A stretch of DNA of 64,000 nucleotides from Halogeometricum limi (GCF_900115785.1 NZ_FOYS01000001.1:424769-488768), one strand, 5' to 3'. Positions 35,540 to 44,018 are shown, numbered from the stretch's first letter. Numbers and translations are program-made. The notes: generated by a model not told the origin, from the sequence alone.

Positions 35540-36925
35540 ATGGATACGCCCTCTAGACGAACGGCGGTTCGAGTGGTCGCACTCGTCCTCGTCGTTTCAC
35601 TGCTGACTCCTGCGGCCGTCTCTGCGATTACGTACGAACCGGCGGACGAGACGACGCTCACCCGCGGGACGGTCACGAGTCCCGCCAACGGGTCGACCGT
35701 CGTCAGCGTGCAAGGTTACACCTTCCAAGGCAACACGAACCGAAAGAAGCCCGCACGCATCATCTCCGTCGGTGAGCGCGGACAGACCCAGTGGGTACAC
35801 AACGACTCCGTCGACGACGGCGCGTGGTTCTTCGACGTGGACCCGATGCCGAACGGCAACCTCCTCGTCTCCTCGCCCCGAAGCGGTCAGACCGTCGTCT
35901 ACGAACTGGACCCCGACACGCAAGAACGCGTCTGGCAGAAGACGTTCGACATCGAGGACACGCACGACGTCGACGTGTTGAGCGAGGACGAAATCGTCGT
36001 CGCCAACATGCGCGAGTGGAACGAGTCGACGAAGACCAGCGAGGACCGCATCTTCGTCTACAACCGCACGACCGAAGAGATAACGTGGGAGTGGTACTTC
36101 AAGAACCACTTCCCCGAAGACACCGACGGCGGGCACAACGCCGACTGGTCGCACGTCAACGACGTCGACCCCATCAGCGACGACAGACTCGTGCTCTCGC
36201 CGCGGAACTTCGATCAGGTCGTCGTCGTCGACATGGAGACGAAGAACATCACCAACCGCCTCGGCAGCGACGACAACTACGAGGTGATGAACGAACAGCA
36301 CAACCCCGACTGGTTCCTGAGCGAGAACGGGACGCCGACCATCCTCGTCGCCGACAGCGGGAACAACCGCATCGTCGAGTACGCCTACGAGAACGGCGAG
36401 TGGGTCCGGACGTGGAACGTCGGGTCGAACACGCTCAACTGGCCGCGCGACGCCGACCGACTGCCGAACGGGAACACGCTCATCACCGACACGCTGAACC
36501 ACCGCGTGATGGAAGTGACGCCCACCGGAGAAGTCGTCTGGGAGTACTACGCGACGTGGGGGCCGTACGACGCCGAACGCGTCGCTCACGGTGACGAATC
36601 GTCCGGGCCGACCATCCGCGATATGAACGCCAGCGGGACGTACGCCATCACCGGGAGCGCGAACCTGAGCGCCGGGTCCGGCGAAGACGTCGGCTTCGCC
36701 GGGCAGATGCGAGCGACGTTCGCCGGGACCGTCCTGGAAGAACCGATGAACGAGTTCGCGACGCGGTGGGCGCACGTCACGCCGTGGCTCCGCCCCGTCT
36801 GGATGTCCGGGTGGGACTTCGTCTGGGTCATCGGCGCCCTCCTCGTCGTCCTCGCGTGGGGCGGCACCGAACTCGTCCTCGGACGGCGTCGCATCGCCGC
36901 CACCGTGCGGAGCGTCCGGCAGTAA
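35540..36925 (+). CDS. Arylsulfotransferase (ASST)-like exported protein
   Basis: This protein of 461 residues has a signal peptide (VVALVLVVSLLTPAAVSA), a six-bladed beta-propeller body and one C-terminal transmembrane helix (WVIGALLVVLAWGGTELVLG). The propeller has repeats such as DVDPMPNGNLLVSSP, DAVDRLPNG-like DADRLPNGNTLITDTLNHRVMEV, and the HDVDVLSEDEIVVAN blade, which match ASST/PQQ-like families. H in DTHDVD or WSHVNDVD may be catalytic. The substrate is unknown; it acts outside the cell. The ATG 35540 follows a GTG that is also in frame (35537). Confidence 0.75.
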   Translation: MDTPSRRTAVRVVALVLVVSLLTPAAVSAITYEPADETTLTRGTVTSPANGSTVVSVQGYTFQGNTNRKKPARIISVGERGQTQWVHNDSVDDGAWFFDVDPMPNGNLLVSSPRSGQTVVYELDPDTQERVWQKTFDIEDTHDVDVLSEDEIVVANMREWNESTKTSEDRIFVYNRTTEEITWEWYFKNHFPEDTDGGHNADWSHVNDVDPISDDRLVLSPRNFDQVVVVDMETKNITNRLGSDDNYEVMNEQHNPDWFLSENGTPTILVADSGNNRIVEYAYENGEWVRTWNVGSNTLNWPRDADRLPNGNTLITDTLNHRVMEVTPTGEVVWEYYATWGPYDAERVAHGDESSGPTIRDMNASGTYAITGSANLSAGSGEDVGFAGQMRATFAGTVLEEPMNEFATRWAHVTPWLRPVWMSGWDFVWVIGALLVVLAWGGTELVLGRRRIAATVRSVRQ

Positions 36926-36996
36926 GCCCCCGTCGTGTGCGCTTCCGGTGCACTCGACCACCGGACTCTTTATCTACCGACCCGTAGCCCACGCCG

Positions 36997-37251
36997 ATGG
37001 CAAACCTCACGCTGTACGAACTCGAGGGCTGTCCGTACTGTGCGAAAGTGAAGAACAAACTCGCAGACCTCGGACTGGAGTACGACTCCATCATGGTCCC
37101 CCGTTCGCACGGCGAGCGAACGGAAGTGAAAGAAGTGAGCGGACAGACGGGCGTTCCGGTCCTCGTCGACGAGGAACACGACGTCGACGGGATGGCCGAG
37201 AGCGACGACATCGTCGCGTACCTCGAAGAGACGTACGGTAGCGCGAGCTAA
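36997..37251 (+). CDS. Glutaredoxin
   Basis: This is a glutaredoxin-fold thiol-disulfide protein with 84 residues, beginning MANLTLYELEGCPYCAKVKN. The CPYC active site and the cis-proline in TGVPVLVD are present. Haloarchaea use gamma-glutamylcysteine instead of glutathione, so that is the likely reductant (from established knowledge). The last 15 codons are repeated in frame 108 bases downstream, after the stop. Confidence 0.92.
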   Translation: MANLTLYELEGCPYCAKVKNKLADLGLEYDSIMVPRSHGERTEVKEVSGQTGVPVLVDEEHDVDGMAESDDIVAYLEETYGSAS

Positions 37252-37358
37252 GCGCAGCTTTTGGTCAGCTTTTGCCGCGAGGACGTCGTTCCGAGCGGGA
37301 AAAGGTGGGCGCACGACATCGTCGCGTACCTCGAAGAGACGTACGGTAGCGCGAGCTA
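37205..37358 (+). repeat. 46-bp direct repeat of the glutaredoxin 3' end
   Basis: Bases 37205-37250 and 37313-37358 are identical over 46 bases. The second copy carries the last 15 codons in the same frame and ends in TAG. Only the TAA at 37249-37251 separates the frames, so the two form one reading frame with a single stop in between. It is a recent partial duplication. The rest of the gap up to 37480 holds T-rich runs (tccgtttttc) fitting termination. Confidence 0.8.
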
Positions 37359-37479
37359 GACGCTCCGTTTTTCGACTTCCCGGCGGACGCGGCGCGTCCA
37401 CCGAATCTCGCTTCGCCTTCTCGAAGACCGACGGCTATCCGACGCTCACGGGGAAGCGATTCGCGGGTGAGAGAGCCGC

Positions 37480-37881
37480 TCAGACCAGTCGTCGGTCGCC
37501 GGGTGAGTCCGGGGACCGTCCGCGTTCGTTCTCGCCGTCGTCGGCGACGGTCTCCGCCGTCTGGTAACTCTCGGTGATGTAGGGTGCCAGCGCCGCGACG
37601 CCGTCCGGTCTCGTCGAGACGGTGACCCACGACTCGACGCGGTGGTCGTCGGCCTCGAACGGTTCGACGTCGCGTTCGTCCGCGAGACGGCGGCGCGTCT
37701 CGGGCGCGAGGTGCGTGAGACAGAGGCCGCGAGGAGCGAGGAGAGCGAAGGGTTCTCCGTCGACGAGGTACGCGAGACGACCGAACCGACTCTGTACGTC
37801 GACCCGGAGGAGTCGTTCCCGTGCGAGCGTGCGGTCGAACGCCGCACGGAGTGGGTCTGGGCGGTCGGTCGTACTTACCAC
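37480..37881 (-). CDS. Small haloarchaeal protein, possibly TfoX/YjbR-like fold
   Basis: This 133-residue protein contains the stretch GRLAYLVDGEPFALLAPRGLC, then LTHLAPETRRRLADERDVEPFE, and VESWVTVSTRPDGVAALAPYI. The order of a small beta sheet with these motifs and a final helix recalls the TfoX/MmcQ/YjbR type of fold, but I am not certain. The C-terminal 25 residues are acidic and variable. It is on the same strand as the HTH gene at 37929, 47 bases downstream of it. Antisense frames here have no protein-like signature. Confidence 0.55.
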   Translation of the reverse strand: MVSTTDRPDPLRAAFDRTLARERLLRVDVQSRFGRLAYLVDGEPFALLAPRGLCLTHLAPETRRRLADERDVEPFEADDHRVESWVTVSTRPDGVAALAPYITESYQTAETVADDGENERGRSPDSPGDRRLV

Positions 37882-37928
37882 GCGACCGGTATGTGGGGCT
37901 AGTTGATAGCCGTTCCGAGTGTGAGAGC

Positions 37929-38906
37929 TCAGGCTTCGGTCGGGCCGTTCGACCGTTCGCGGATGAGGTCGCGAATCTCGTCGGGGTCGTCGATGGCGGC
38001 GAGTTCGTCACAGCTGACGAGCGCCGTTCCTTCGACGGAGTCGCGCTTGGACTGCTCTTCGGTGAAGTAGACCGAACGAGTCTGCGTCACCTCGCCGAGC
38101 GAGGACATGATTCGGGCGCGCTTTCTGGCGCTCCGGGTGAACGCCGAGTGCCCCGTGAGCATCGGTATCTGGTCCGAATGTCGGTCGTCGTCCTCGCTGA
38201 CCGCCTTGAACGGCGCGCGAGACGTCGGGTGCACCGTGAACCCCGCGCGGGTCAGGATGTGGACGACGTGCTCGTCGTCGGGGTCGGCGTCGGGGTCCTC
38301 CGGCGTCGGTTCGGCGTCGCGAACCTCTTCGGCGCCGTCCAACACCGAGACGGGACTGGAGAACGGCTTGTCGAACATATCCTCTAGGTGGATGGCGACC
38401 TCGATGCTCGCGTTCATGCCGTCCTCGTACTTCGAGACGGTCCGGCGCGAGACGCCGAGTTCCGTCGCCAATCGTCCGAGACTCCACCCGCGCCGCTGTC
38501 GTTCGTCCGCGAGGAGGTCGCCGTCGATGTTGACGTACAGACCGCCGGGCGCGGCGTAGATGAGCGGCGGGACGTCTTCGAGAAAGAGGTCCATCGCCGT
38601 GTCGGGGTTCATCACCGGCACGCCGTGGCGGAAGTAGACCACGCCGGGCTTCAGGTCCTCGTCGCGGGTCCGGAGGCCGACGACCAACGGCGTCGCCGAG
38701 AGGTAGTTCCCGAGTCGACGCATCTCCGCACCGGTCGCCGCGTCGAACGCGTCGATGTTACCCAGCACCTTCAGGAGCGTCAGGTCGTCGCCGCGGCGAG
38801 CGGCGAGGTCGAAGCTCTTGGGCCGGATCGCACAACGGTCGCTGACGACGAACCCCGCGTCCTCGAGCATCGCTGTGAGGTTTCCAACCAGAGCTGACCG
38901 AGACAT
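37929..38906 (-). CDS. Archaeal HTH-type transcriptional regulator (COG1395)
   Basis: This protein has 325 residues. Residues about 10-125 form an N-terminal domain seen in many archaeal regulators of this family. A cro/C1-type HTH lies at about 131-190 ([31 protein letters not shown]; key parts [16 protein letters not shown]). The C-terminal region has a Holliday-junction-resolvase-like nuclease fold in some relatives. The start at 38906 ([14 protein letters not shown]) fits the family. It is divergent from tiaS. Confidence 0.85.
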   Translation of the reverse strand: MSRSALVGNLTAMLEDAGFVVSDRCAIRPKSFDLAARRGDDLTLLKVLGNIDAFDAATGAEMRRLGNYLSATPLVVGLRTRDEDLKPGVVYFRHGVPVMNPDTAMDLFLEDVPPLIYAAPGGLYVNIDGDLLADERQRRGWSLGRLATELGVSRRTVSKYEDGMNASIEVAIHLEDMFDKPFSSPVSVLDGAEEVRDAEPTPEDPDADPDDEHVVHILTRAGFTVHPTSRAPFKAVSEDDDRHSDQIPMLTGHSAFTRSARKRARIMSSLGEVTQTRSVYFTEEQSKRDSVEGTALVSCDELAAIDDPDEIRDLIRERSNGPTEA

Positions 38907-39065
38907 AACCGGAGATAAGCGATTTGAGGCATATAGATGTTGTGGCGCTCTCTCGTCCCCCCGTCCCCCGATTGGCATCTGTATCTTGCGGTATCTTTAT
39001 ATAGATTGTCGGGACCACGGTAACGACTCGAAAGGGGTTACTCGTCGGGCCCGGTACGGGGTGGT

Positions 39066-40403
39066 ATGACCGTCGTTGGACTCGACGACACCGACTCGCG
39101 CGAACGCGGCATGTGTACGACGTACCTCGCGACGCTGGTCGCCGAGGCCATCGAGGCCGCCGGTGGGTCGGTCGAACGCCGTCTCCTCGTCCGTCTGAAC
39201 CCCGCGGTCGAGCACAAGACCCGCGGGAACGCCGCTCTCGCCCTCCACACCGACCTCGACCCCGACGACGCGCTCTCACTCGCCGTCGACGAACTCGAAC
39301 CCCTCGCCGAGACGGACGACCCGCGGACGAGTCCGGGGGTCGTCGTCGCACCCGGCGACCCGGACGCCGTCCCCGACGCCATCTCGTCGTTCACCCGCCG
39401 GTCGATTCGGTCGCTCGTCGACACCGAGGAGGCGGTCGAACTCGCGGAGTCGGCGGGCTACCAGCACCGGGGCTGGGAGGGCGGCCGCGGCCGAATCGGC
39501 GCACTCGCGGCCGTCGGCGCGTGGGCCGCCCTCGACGAGTGGACGTACGAACACATCTCCTACCGCGAGTTCGACCGGTGCGGGACGCCGCGCGACGTCG
39601 ACTGCGACTCGGTGTTCGACGCCGCCGAGGAGTACTATCCCGACGCGTGGGACACCGTCGATACCGTCGAAGGGCAAGCGGTCTGCGTCCCGAACGCACC
39701 CGGCCCCATCCTCTACGGCATCCGCGGCGACGACGCCGACGCCGTGCGGTCGCTGTCGGCGGCCATCGAGTCCGAACCCGTCGAGCGAACCTCGCTGTTC
39801 TACACGAACCAGGGGACGGACGTCCACCTGCGCGACGGCGAAGTCGGCGCACTCGAAGGCGGCGGCGCGTACCGCGTCGACGGCGTCGTCGCGACGGACC
39901 CGGAGACGCGACGCGGCGGGCACGTCTTCTTCGAGTACGCGTCGAGCGAGGCGGAGACCGGCGAGGACGCAGACGCCAGCGAGGACACCGGTGCCAACGA
40001 CGACACCGACGCTACCGGCCCCGCCGTCTCCTGCGCCGCCTTCGAACCGACGAAGCGGTTCCGTGACCGCGTCCGCGCCCTCCGGCCGGGAGACGAACTG
40101 ACCGTCTGCGGGGAGTTCTCCGACGGGACGCTGAAACTGGAGAAGTTCGCCGTCCGCGCGCTGAATCGCACAGAGTCGGTCACGCCGACGTGTCCCGCCT
40201 GCGACCGGACGATGGAGAGCGCCGGCCGGAACCAGGGCTACCGCTGTCGCGACTGCGGGACGACGGCACCGGGGAAGGCCGACGTCGAGGTGGACCGCGC
40301 TCTCGAACGCGGGTGGTACGAGGTCCCGCCGTGCGCGCGTCGGCACGTCGCGAAACCGCTGATTCGCGGCGGATTCGACGCGCCGACGCACCCCGAGCGG
40401 TGA
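39066..40403 (+). CDS. tiaS: tRNA(Ile2) 2-agmatinylcytidine synthetase
   Basis: TiaS attaches agmatine to C34 of tRNA-Ile(CAU) using ATP, so that it reads AUA. It has 445 residues. The N-terminal VVGLDDTDSRERGMCTTYLA starts the kinase-like TCKD. The ferredoxin-like domain includes RLLVRLNPAVEHKTRGNAAL. An OB-fold domain (FVDGTL-like FSDGTLKLEKFAV) precedes the C-terminal zinc ribbon (CPACDRTM and YRCRDCGTT). An acidic insertion of about 30 residues lies before the OB fold. It is essential in archaea. Confidence 0.93.
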   Translation: MTVVGLDDTDSRERGMCTTYLATLVAEAIEAAGGSVERRLLVRLNPAVEHKTRGNAALALHTDLDPDDALSLAVDELEPLAETDDPRTSPGVVVAPGDPDAVPDAISSFTRRSIRSLVDTEEAVELAESAGYQHRGWEGGRGRIGALAAVGAWAALDEWTYEHISYREFDRCGTPRDVDCDSVFDAAEEYYPDAWDTVDTVEGQAVCVPNAPGPILYGIRGDDADAVRSLSAAIESEPVERTSLFYTNQGTDVHLRDGEVGALEGGGAYRVDGVVATDPETRRGGHVFFEYASSEAETGEDADASEDTGANDDTDATGPAVSCAAFEPTKRFRDRVRALRPGDELTVCGEFSDGTLKLEKFAVRALNRTESVTPTCPACDRTMESAGRNQGYRCRDCGTTAPGKADVEVDRALERGWYEVPPCARRHVAKPLIRGGFDAPTHPER

Positions 40404-40410
40404 GCGGTCG

Positions 40411-40863
40411 CTACCCCGCGACCACCAGTATCTCCGTGTTCGCCCGACGGTCGACGAACTGACTCCCGGCGGGGGGTTTCACGTCGACGACGAGCGTTCC
40501 GCTCTCTTGATTCGACCGGAGGTCCGGGGCCACGGTGAGGGTGGCGGTGCCGTCCTCGCCGGTCGTCGCGTGCACGACGTCGTCGATGTCGGCGGTGCCG
40601 TCTTTCACGACGACGGTCGCTCCCTCCACCGGGTCGCCGTCGGGGTCGACGACGAGCATCGTCACGTCCTGTTCGCCCGGCGTCACCACGTCGGGGGTCG
40701 GCTTCACGTCCAACTCGGTGACCGCGAGTCCCTGCACGCCCGAGAGCATGTTCAGCATCACGCTCATCGTCGCGACGCCGACGACGAGGGCGACGACGAG
40801 TCTGATGGGGAGTCCTTCGATGGCGCGGTCGTCGGCGGCGAACCGTCGGAGTTCGTCGAACAT
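40411..40863 (-). CDS. Membrane-anchored Ig-like domain protein (pilin-like N-terminus)
   Basis: This 150-residue protein has a short basic N-terminus and a single hydrophobic helix (PIRLVVALVVGVATMSVML), then an extracellular beta domain with DPDGDPVEGATVVVKDG and TTGEDGTATLTVAP, a carboxypeptidase-regulatory or Big-type fold. It resembles haloarchaeal archaellin/pilin-related surface proteins. It is divergent from the HerA-like ATPase gene at 40939 and convergent with tiaS. The function is unknown. Confidence 0.7.
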   Translation of the reverse strand: MFDELRRFAADDRAIEGLPIRLVVALVVGVATMSVMLNMLSGVQGLAVTELDVKPTPDVVTPGEQDVTMLVVDPDGDPVEGATVVVKDGTADIDDVVHATTGEDGTATLTVAPDLRSNQESGTLVVDVKPPAGSQFVDRRANTEILVVAG

Positions 40864-40938
40864 ACCGGTCGTGGCCTCGTCTCCGTATATAAACCTCCAG
40901 ACGAGGATTCAAGTGCGAACCCGCGGCCAGACCCGGCG

Positions 40939-42102
40939 ATGAAGACGGACGTACTCGGCCGACGTGACGGCGACGCCGACGCGGGCCCACTCGCGCGACT
41001 CGGACACCACCGCGCCCGCGACGGCAGCGACGGTGCCCCCGTCGCACTGGATTTAGACCGCCCCCACGCCGCACTCGTCGTCGGCAAGCGCGGCTACGGC
41101 AAGTCGTACACGCTGGGCGTCCTCGCCGAGGAGGCGGCCCGCGCGCCCGGCGTCGCACCCGTCGTCGTCGACCCGATGGGCGTCTTCTCCGGCCTCACGG
41201 AATCTGCGACGTTCGCGGCCGAGGTAATCCAGCATCCGACCGTTCGGGCCGACGCGATTCCGCCCGCCGCGTGGCCCGCACTCGTCGGCACCGACCCCGA
41301 CTCGCCCGTCGGGTCGACGGTGTGGCGCGCGGCGAGCGAAACGGGGACGCTGTCGGCCATGCGCGCGTTCGTCGACGTGCCGCCGGAAGATTCGCGGGTC
41401 GGCCCGGAGACGACCCGCGCCGCGCAGAACCGCCTGCGCCGGGCGGACTCGTGGGGGGTCTTCGACCCGGACGGACTGGACGCGTCGGCGCTCTGCGGAC
41501 CCGGAGCGACGGTGCTCGACTGCTCGGCGCTCGACCCCGCGCCGACGAACGCCGTCGTCTACGCCGTCGCCCGGTCGCTGTACGACGCTCGCGTCCGCGG
41601 CGCAGTCGAACGCCTCCCGTGGCTGTTTCTGGACGAGGCGCACGTCTTCTTCGACGGCGTCGCCGCGCCCGCACTCCGGGCGATTCTCACGAGGGGCCGA
41701 GCACCCGGCGTCTCGCTCGTCGCGGCGACGCAGCGACCGAGTGCGCTCCCCGACGTGGCTCTCTCGCAGTCGGACCTCAGGATGGTCCATCGACTCACCG
41801 CCGGACCCGACGTGCGAGCGCTGACCGCCGCCGACCCGACGTACCTCTCGGCGGGCGTCGCGACGCGCCTCCCCACGCGTCCGGGCGACGTCCTCGTCGT
41901 CGACGACACCGCCGAGGCGGCGTACGACGTCCGCGTCCGCACGCGAGGCACGCCGCACGGTGGGGAGAGTCCGCGTGCCAGCGCCGTCGCGGCGGACGAT
42001 ACGGGCGACGCGGACCGTTCGGCCGACGGACGCGATACAGGCGACGAGGCCGGAGACGCCGCTCGCACGGCCGATTCGGCCGGAACCGAAACGGCCGAGT
42101 AG
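40939..42102 (+). CDS. HerA-like P-loop ATPase
   Basis: This 387-residue ATPase belongs to the HerA/FtsK superfamily. The Walker A is VVGKRGYGKSYTLGVLAEE, and Walker B is LPWLFLDEAHVFFDG. A sensor-like LVAATQRPSALP follows. HerA proteins act with NurA in DNA end resection; this compact member lacks the extended HAS barrel, and no nurA lies beside it, so its role is open. The C-terminal 50 residues are an acidic low-complexity tail. The start at 40939 gives MKTDVLGRRDGD. It is followed by the crcB pair. Confidence 0.8.
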   Translation: MKTDVLGRRDGDADAGPLARLGHHRARDGSDGAPVALDLDRPHAALVVGKRGYGKSYTLGVLAEEAARAPGVAPVVVDPMGVFSGLTESATFAAEVIQHPTVRADAIPPAAWPALVGTDPDSPVGSTVWRAASETGTLSAMRAFVDVPPEDSRVGPETTRAAQNRLRRADSWGVFDPDGLDASALCGPGATVLDCSALDPAPTNAVVYAVARSLYDARVRGAVERLPWLFLDEAHVFFDGVAAPALRAILTRGRAPGVSLVAATQRPSALPDVALSQSDLRMVHRLTAGPDVRALTAADPTYLSAGVATRLPTRPGDVLVVDDTAEAAYDVRVRTRGTPHGGESPRASAVAADDTGDADRSADGRDTGDEAGDAARTADSAGTETAE

Positions 42103-42124
42103 CCCCGTCGGCGAGAGACGGTCG

Positions 42125-42466
42125 ATGTCGCACAGGCTCGACCCACTGCTCGTCGCGGCGGGCGGGTTCGTCGGCGCGATACTCCGGTACGGCGTCGACG
42201 CCGTGCTTCCGGGCGTCGGCGGGACGCTGGCGGTGAACGTCCTCGGGAGCTTCGCGCTCGGCGCACTCCTCACCGTCGTCACCCGCCCCCGGGTTCGCGT
42301 CCTCCTCGGGACGGGCCTGCTCTCCTCGTTCACCACGTACAGCACCTTCGCCGTCCAGACGGCCGCACTGGGGCCGACGTGGGGCCTCGCCAACGTCGGC
42401 GCGAACTACGCGCTCGGCTTCGTCGCCGCCGTCGTCGGACTCTCCGTCGGGGGTCGGCTTCGGTGA
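42125..42466 (+). CDS. crcB1: Fluoride channel subunit CrcB1
   Basis: This Fluc-type fluoride exporter has 113 residues and four hydrophobic helices. It starts MSHRLDPLLVAAGGFVGAIL. The characteristic RYGVDAV, TLAVNVLGSFALGAL and GTGLLSSFTTYSTFAVQT blocks include the Asn and the pore Phe box. Fluc channels are dual-topology dimers; two separate genes suggest an antiparallel heterodimer. It overlaps crcB2 by four bases. Confidence 0.92.
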   Translation: MSHRLDPLLVAAGGFVGAILRYGVDAVLPGVGGTLAVNVLGSFALGALLTVVTRPRVRVLLGTGLLSSFTTYSTFAVQTAALGPTWGLANVGANYALGFVAAVVGLSVGGRLR

Positions 42467-42837
42467 CGCCGCTGACCGAACTCGCGACGCTCCCGACGCC
42501 GGTGCTCGTCGGCCTCGGCGGGACGCTCGGTGCGCTCTCGCGCTACGCCGTCGACACCGCGCTCTCTGGCGGTCACCGGAGCACGCTGGCGGTGAACGTC
42601 CTCGGGAGCTTCGCGCTCGGCGCACTCGTCGCCGCGCCGGTGTCGACGGCGGCGGCGACGCTGTTCGGGACGGGCTTTTGCGGCGCGTTCACGACGTTCT
42701 CCTCGTTCGCCGTCGGCGTCGCCGAAGACGCGACGAACGGCGACGGGCGGCGGGCGGTTCGCTACGCCGTCGGAACGCTTCTGGCCGCACTCGGGGGCGT
42801 CGCCGTCGGCGGTGGACTCGTCGGAATTCTCGCCTGA
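42463..42837 (+). CDS. crcB2: Fluoride channel subunit CrcB2
   Basis: This is the second Fluc subunit, 124 residues. It has GTLGALSRYAVDTAL, TLAVNVLGSFALGAL and GTGFCGAFTTFSSFAVGV. Its GTG start lies in the crcB1 stop (gtga). It is expected to have the opposite membrane orientation to CrcB1. A 45-bp block (42583-42627) is identical to 42224-42268 in crcB1, which indicates duplication or gene conversion. Confidence 0.92.
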   Translation: MTPLTELATLPTPVLVGLGGTLGALSRYAVDTALSGGHRSTLAVNVLGSFALGALVAAPVSTAAATLFGTGFCGAFTTFSSFAVGVAEDATNGDGRRAVRYAVGTLLAALGGVAVGGGLVGILA

Positions 42838-42905
42838 CCGGCGGTGTGTTCGTGTGCTCCGCTCGGCGACGAGACGCCTCGCTGGAGGACGTAGAGTCAA
42901 AGGAC

Positions 42906-42975
42906 GCCCGGAGCGGGATTTTGAACCTCAGTCGCTCCGCTCACTTCGTTCGCTTCGCTCCCTGGTTCAAATCCC
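42906..42975 (-). pseudogene. tRNA-Asp remnant 1 with inverted T-arm copy
   Basis: Bases 42906-42927 match the 3' end of the tRNA-Asp genes (minus strand), with one extra T. The middle of the tRNA is replaced by a CACTTCGTTCGCTTCGCTCC-like spacer. Then ggttcaaatccc (42964-42975) follows, an inverted copy of the T-arm. No cloverleaf can form, so this is not a functional tRNA. Confidence 0.75.
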
Positions 42976-43053
42976 TTCGCAACCGTTCACAGATTTCAGT
43001 TGCGGTACGCTCGGCGACGAGACGCCTCGCTAGGGAACTGAAATCAGAAGAAC

Positions 43054-43122
43054 GCCCGGAGCGGGATTTGAACCTCAGTCGCTCCGCTCACTTCGTTCGC
43101 TTCGCTCCCTAGTTCAAATCCC
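43054..43122 (-). pseudogene. tRNA-Asp remnant 2 with inverted T-arm copy
   Basis: This is a second copy of the structure at 42906. Bases 43054-43074 are identical to the tRNA-Asp 3' end. The same spacer follows (with cagtcgctccgctcacttcg), and then gttcaaatccc (43112-43122) as inverted T-arm. The flanks of the two remnants are also similar (tcggcgacgagacgcctcgc), so about 150 bases were tandemly duplicated. Confidence 0.75.
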
Positions 43123-43196
43123 TTGTACTTCGTTTCGACGCTCACGGGCACGAGCACACGCTACGCGGTGCTCGTGAGGTAGCTCGCGTCAGAAAC

Positions 43197-43268
43197 GCCC
43201 GGAGCGGGATTTGAACCCGCGTCACGACCGTGACAGGGTCGTATGATGGGCCACTACACCATCCGGGC
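43197..43268 (-). tRNA. tRNA-Asp (GTC), copy 2
   Basis: The 72-base minus-strand sequence starts gcccggatggtgtagtgg and ends with the T-arm ggttcaaatccc and tccgggc. The anticodon loop ctgtcac gives anticodon GTC. The acceptor stem gcccgga/tccgggc pairs fully. No CCA is encoded. It is second in the transcribed order, after the copy at 43300. Confidence 0.97.
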
Positions 43269-43299
43269 AGGTGGTCCGCGTTCGCAGAGAGCAAACAGC

Positions 43300-43371
43300 G
43301 CCCGGAGCGGGATTTGAACCCGCGTCACGACCGTGACAGGGTCGTATGATGGGCCACTACACCATCCGGGC
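43300..43371 (-). tRNA. tRNA-Asp (GTC), copy 1
   Basis: This 72-base tRNA gene is identical to the one at 43197 and transcribed on the minus strand, nearest to the promoter at about 43394-43408. The anticodon is GTC. The 31-base spacer between the copies holds nothing clear. Both probably come from one precursor. Confidence 0.97.
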
Positions 43372-43393
43372 TTGCTCTACTCATTCGTAACCC

Positions 43394-43408
43394 GGTTTAG
43401 TAATTAAG
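43394..43408 (-). promoter_or_regulatory. Promoter of the tRNA-Asp array
   Basis: On the minus strand cttaattactaaacc lies about 25-35 bases before the tRNA-Asp copy 1. It is the only A/T-rich block in this position and fits a TATA box. Confidence 0.5.
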
Positions 43409-43790
43409 ACTTATCATCTGCAACCCGCGTGGTAGCCTCTACCGCGTCGCCCTCGGACACTCTTCGGCCGAGGTTCGGACTCGCCGTCGCCCGTCGTCGA
43501 CGCGCCCAAATCTGCTCTGGTGTTCGAAACACGGACCGTTCGATTCGCCGGAAGGCATTTATTCGACTCTTGCGTTGTCGGTTCCAACGCGAGTGCTGCG
43601 CTGACGTCCGCGGAGGCGGTGCGCCGCCGACTGCGAGCGGTTCGGTCGGCGACTCGGCCGACTTCGGACGCCGGCTTGGGAGGCACTCGTTACGATGAGC
43701 GGCGCTTCTCGACTTACTTAACAAGGGTTAAATGCGTGCCGTCCGAACCCGCCTGTAGTATCTCGTGAGAACTTCTTCCCCCACCCATAC
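43409..43790 (+). promoter_or_regulatory. Non-coding region before the RNA polymerase operon
   Basis: This gap of about 380 bases contains no protein-like reading frame. Close to rpoH, cttacttaac (43713-43722) and ggttaaatg (43726-43734) are TATA candidates for the rpo operon. Further upstream, gcatttattcg (about 43554-43564) is another TATA-like box with no obvious gene behind it, followed by about 120 G+C-rich bases that could fold. Confidence 0.45.
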
Positions 43791-44018
43791 ATGGTAGACG
43801 TAAGCCAACACACACTCGTTCCAGAACATACGCTCCTCGAAGAGGAGGAGGTCGAGGAGATGCTGGACGAGTACGACGTCAAGCGCACGAACCTTCCGAA
43901 GATCAAGCGAACCGACCCGGCGGCGCCCGACGGAGTCGAGACGGGCGACGTGGTGAAGATCGTTCGTGACTCGCGAACCACGGACACGGCCGTCACATAC
44001 CGACTGGTGATCGAATGA
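43791..44018 (+). CDS. rpoH: RNA polymerase subunit H (Rpo5)
   Basis: This small archaeal RNA polymerase subunit equals the C-terminal part of eukaryotic RPB5. It has 75 residues with [32 protein letters not shown] and the terminal VTYRLVIE, all family signatures. It opens the operon rpoH-B''-B'-A'-A''-nusA and overlaps rpoB'' by four bases. Confidence 0.97.
   Translation: MVDVSQHTLVPEHTLLEEEEVEEMLDEYDVKRTNLPKIKRTDPAAPDGVETGDVVKIVRDSRTTDTAVTYRLVIE

Noticed and set aside
37642-37902. 86-codon plus-strand ORF opposite the 37480 gene
   Set aside because: Antisense to a frame with a better protein-like pattern; no promoter signal.
42906-43122. Additional tRNA genes
   Set aside because: Only the 3' 21-22 bases match; D-arm and anticodon arm are missing, so no cloverleaf forms.
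42890-43371. Possible CRISPR-like array
   Set aside because: The repeats are tRNA-Asp copies and remnants with long unequal spacing; no short regular repeat-spacer pattern and no cas genes.
43429-43768. Open frames in the gap before rpoH
   Set aside because: Compositionally non-coding (Arg/Ser-rich), no start signals, different frames overlap equally.
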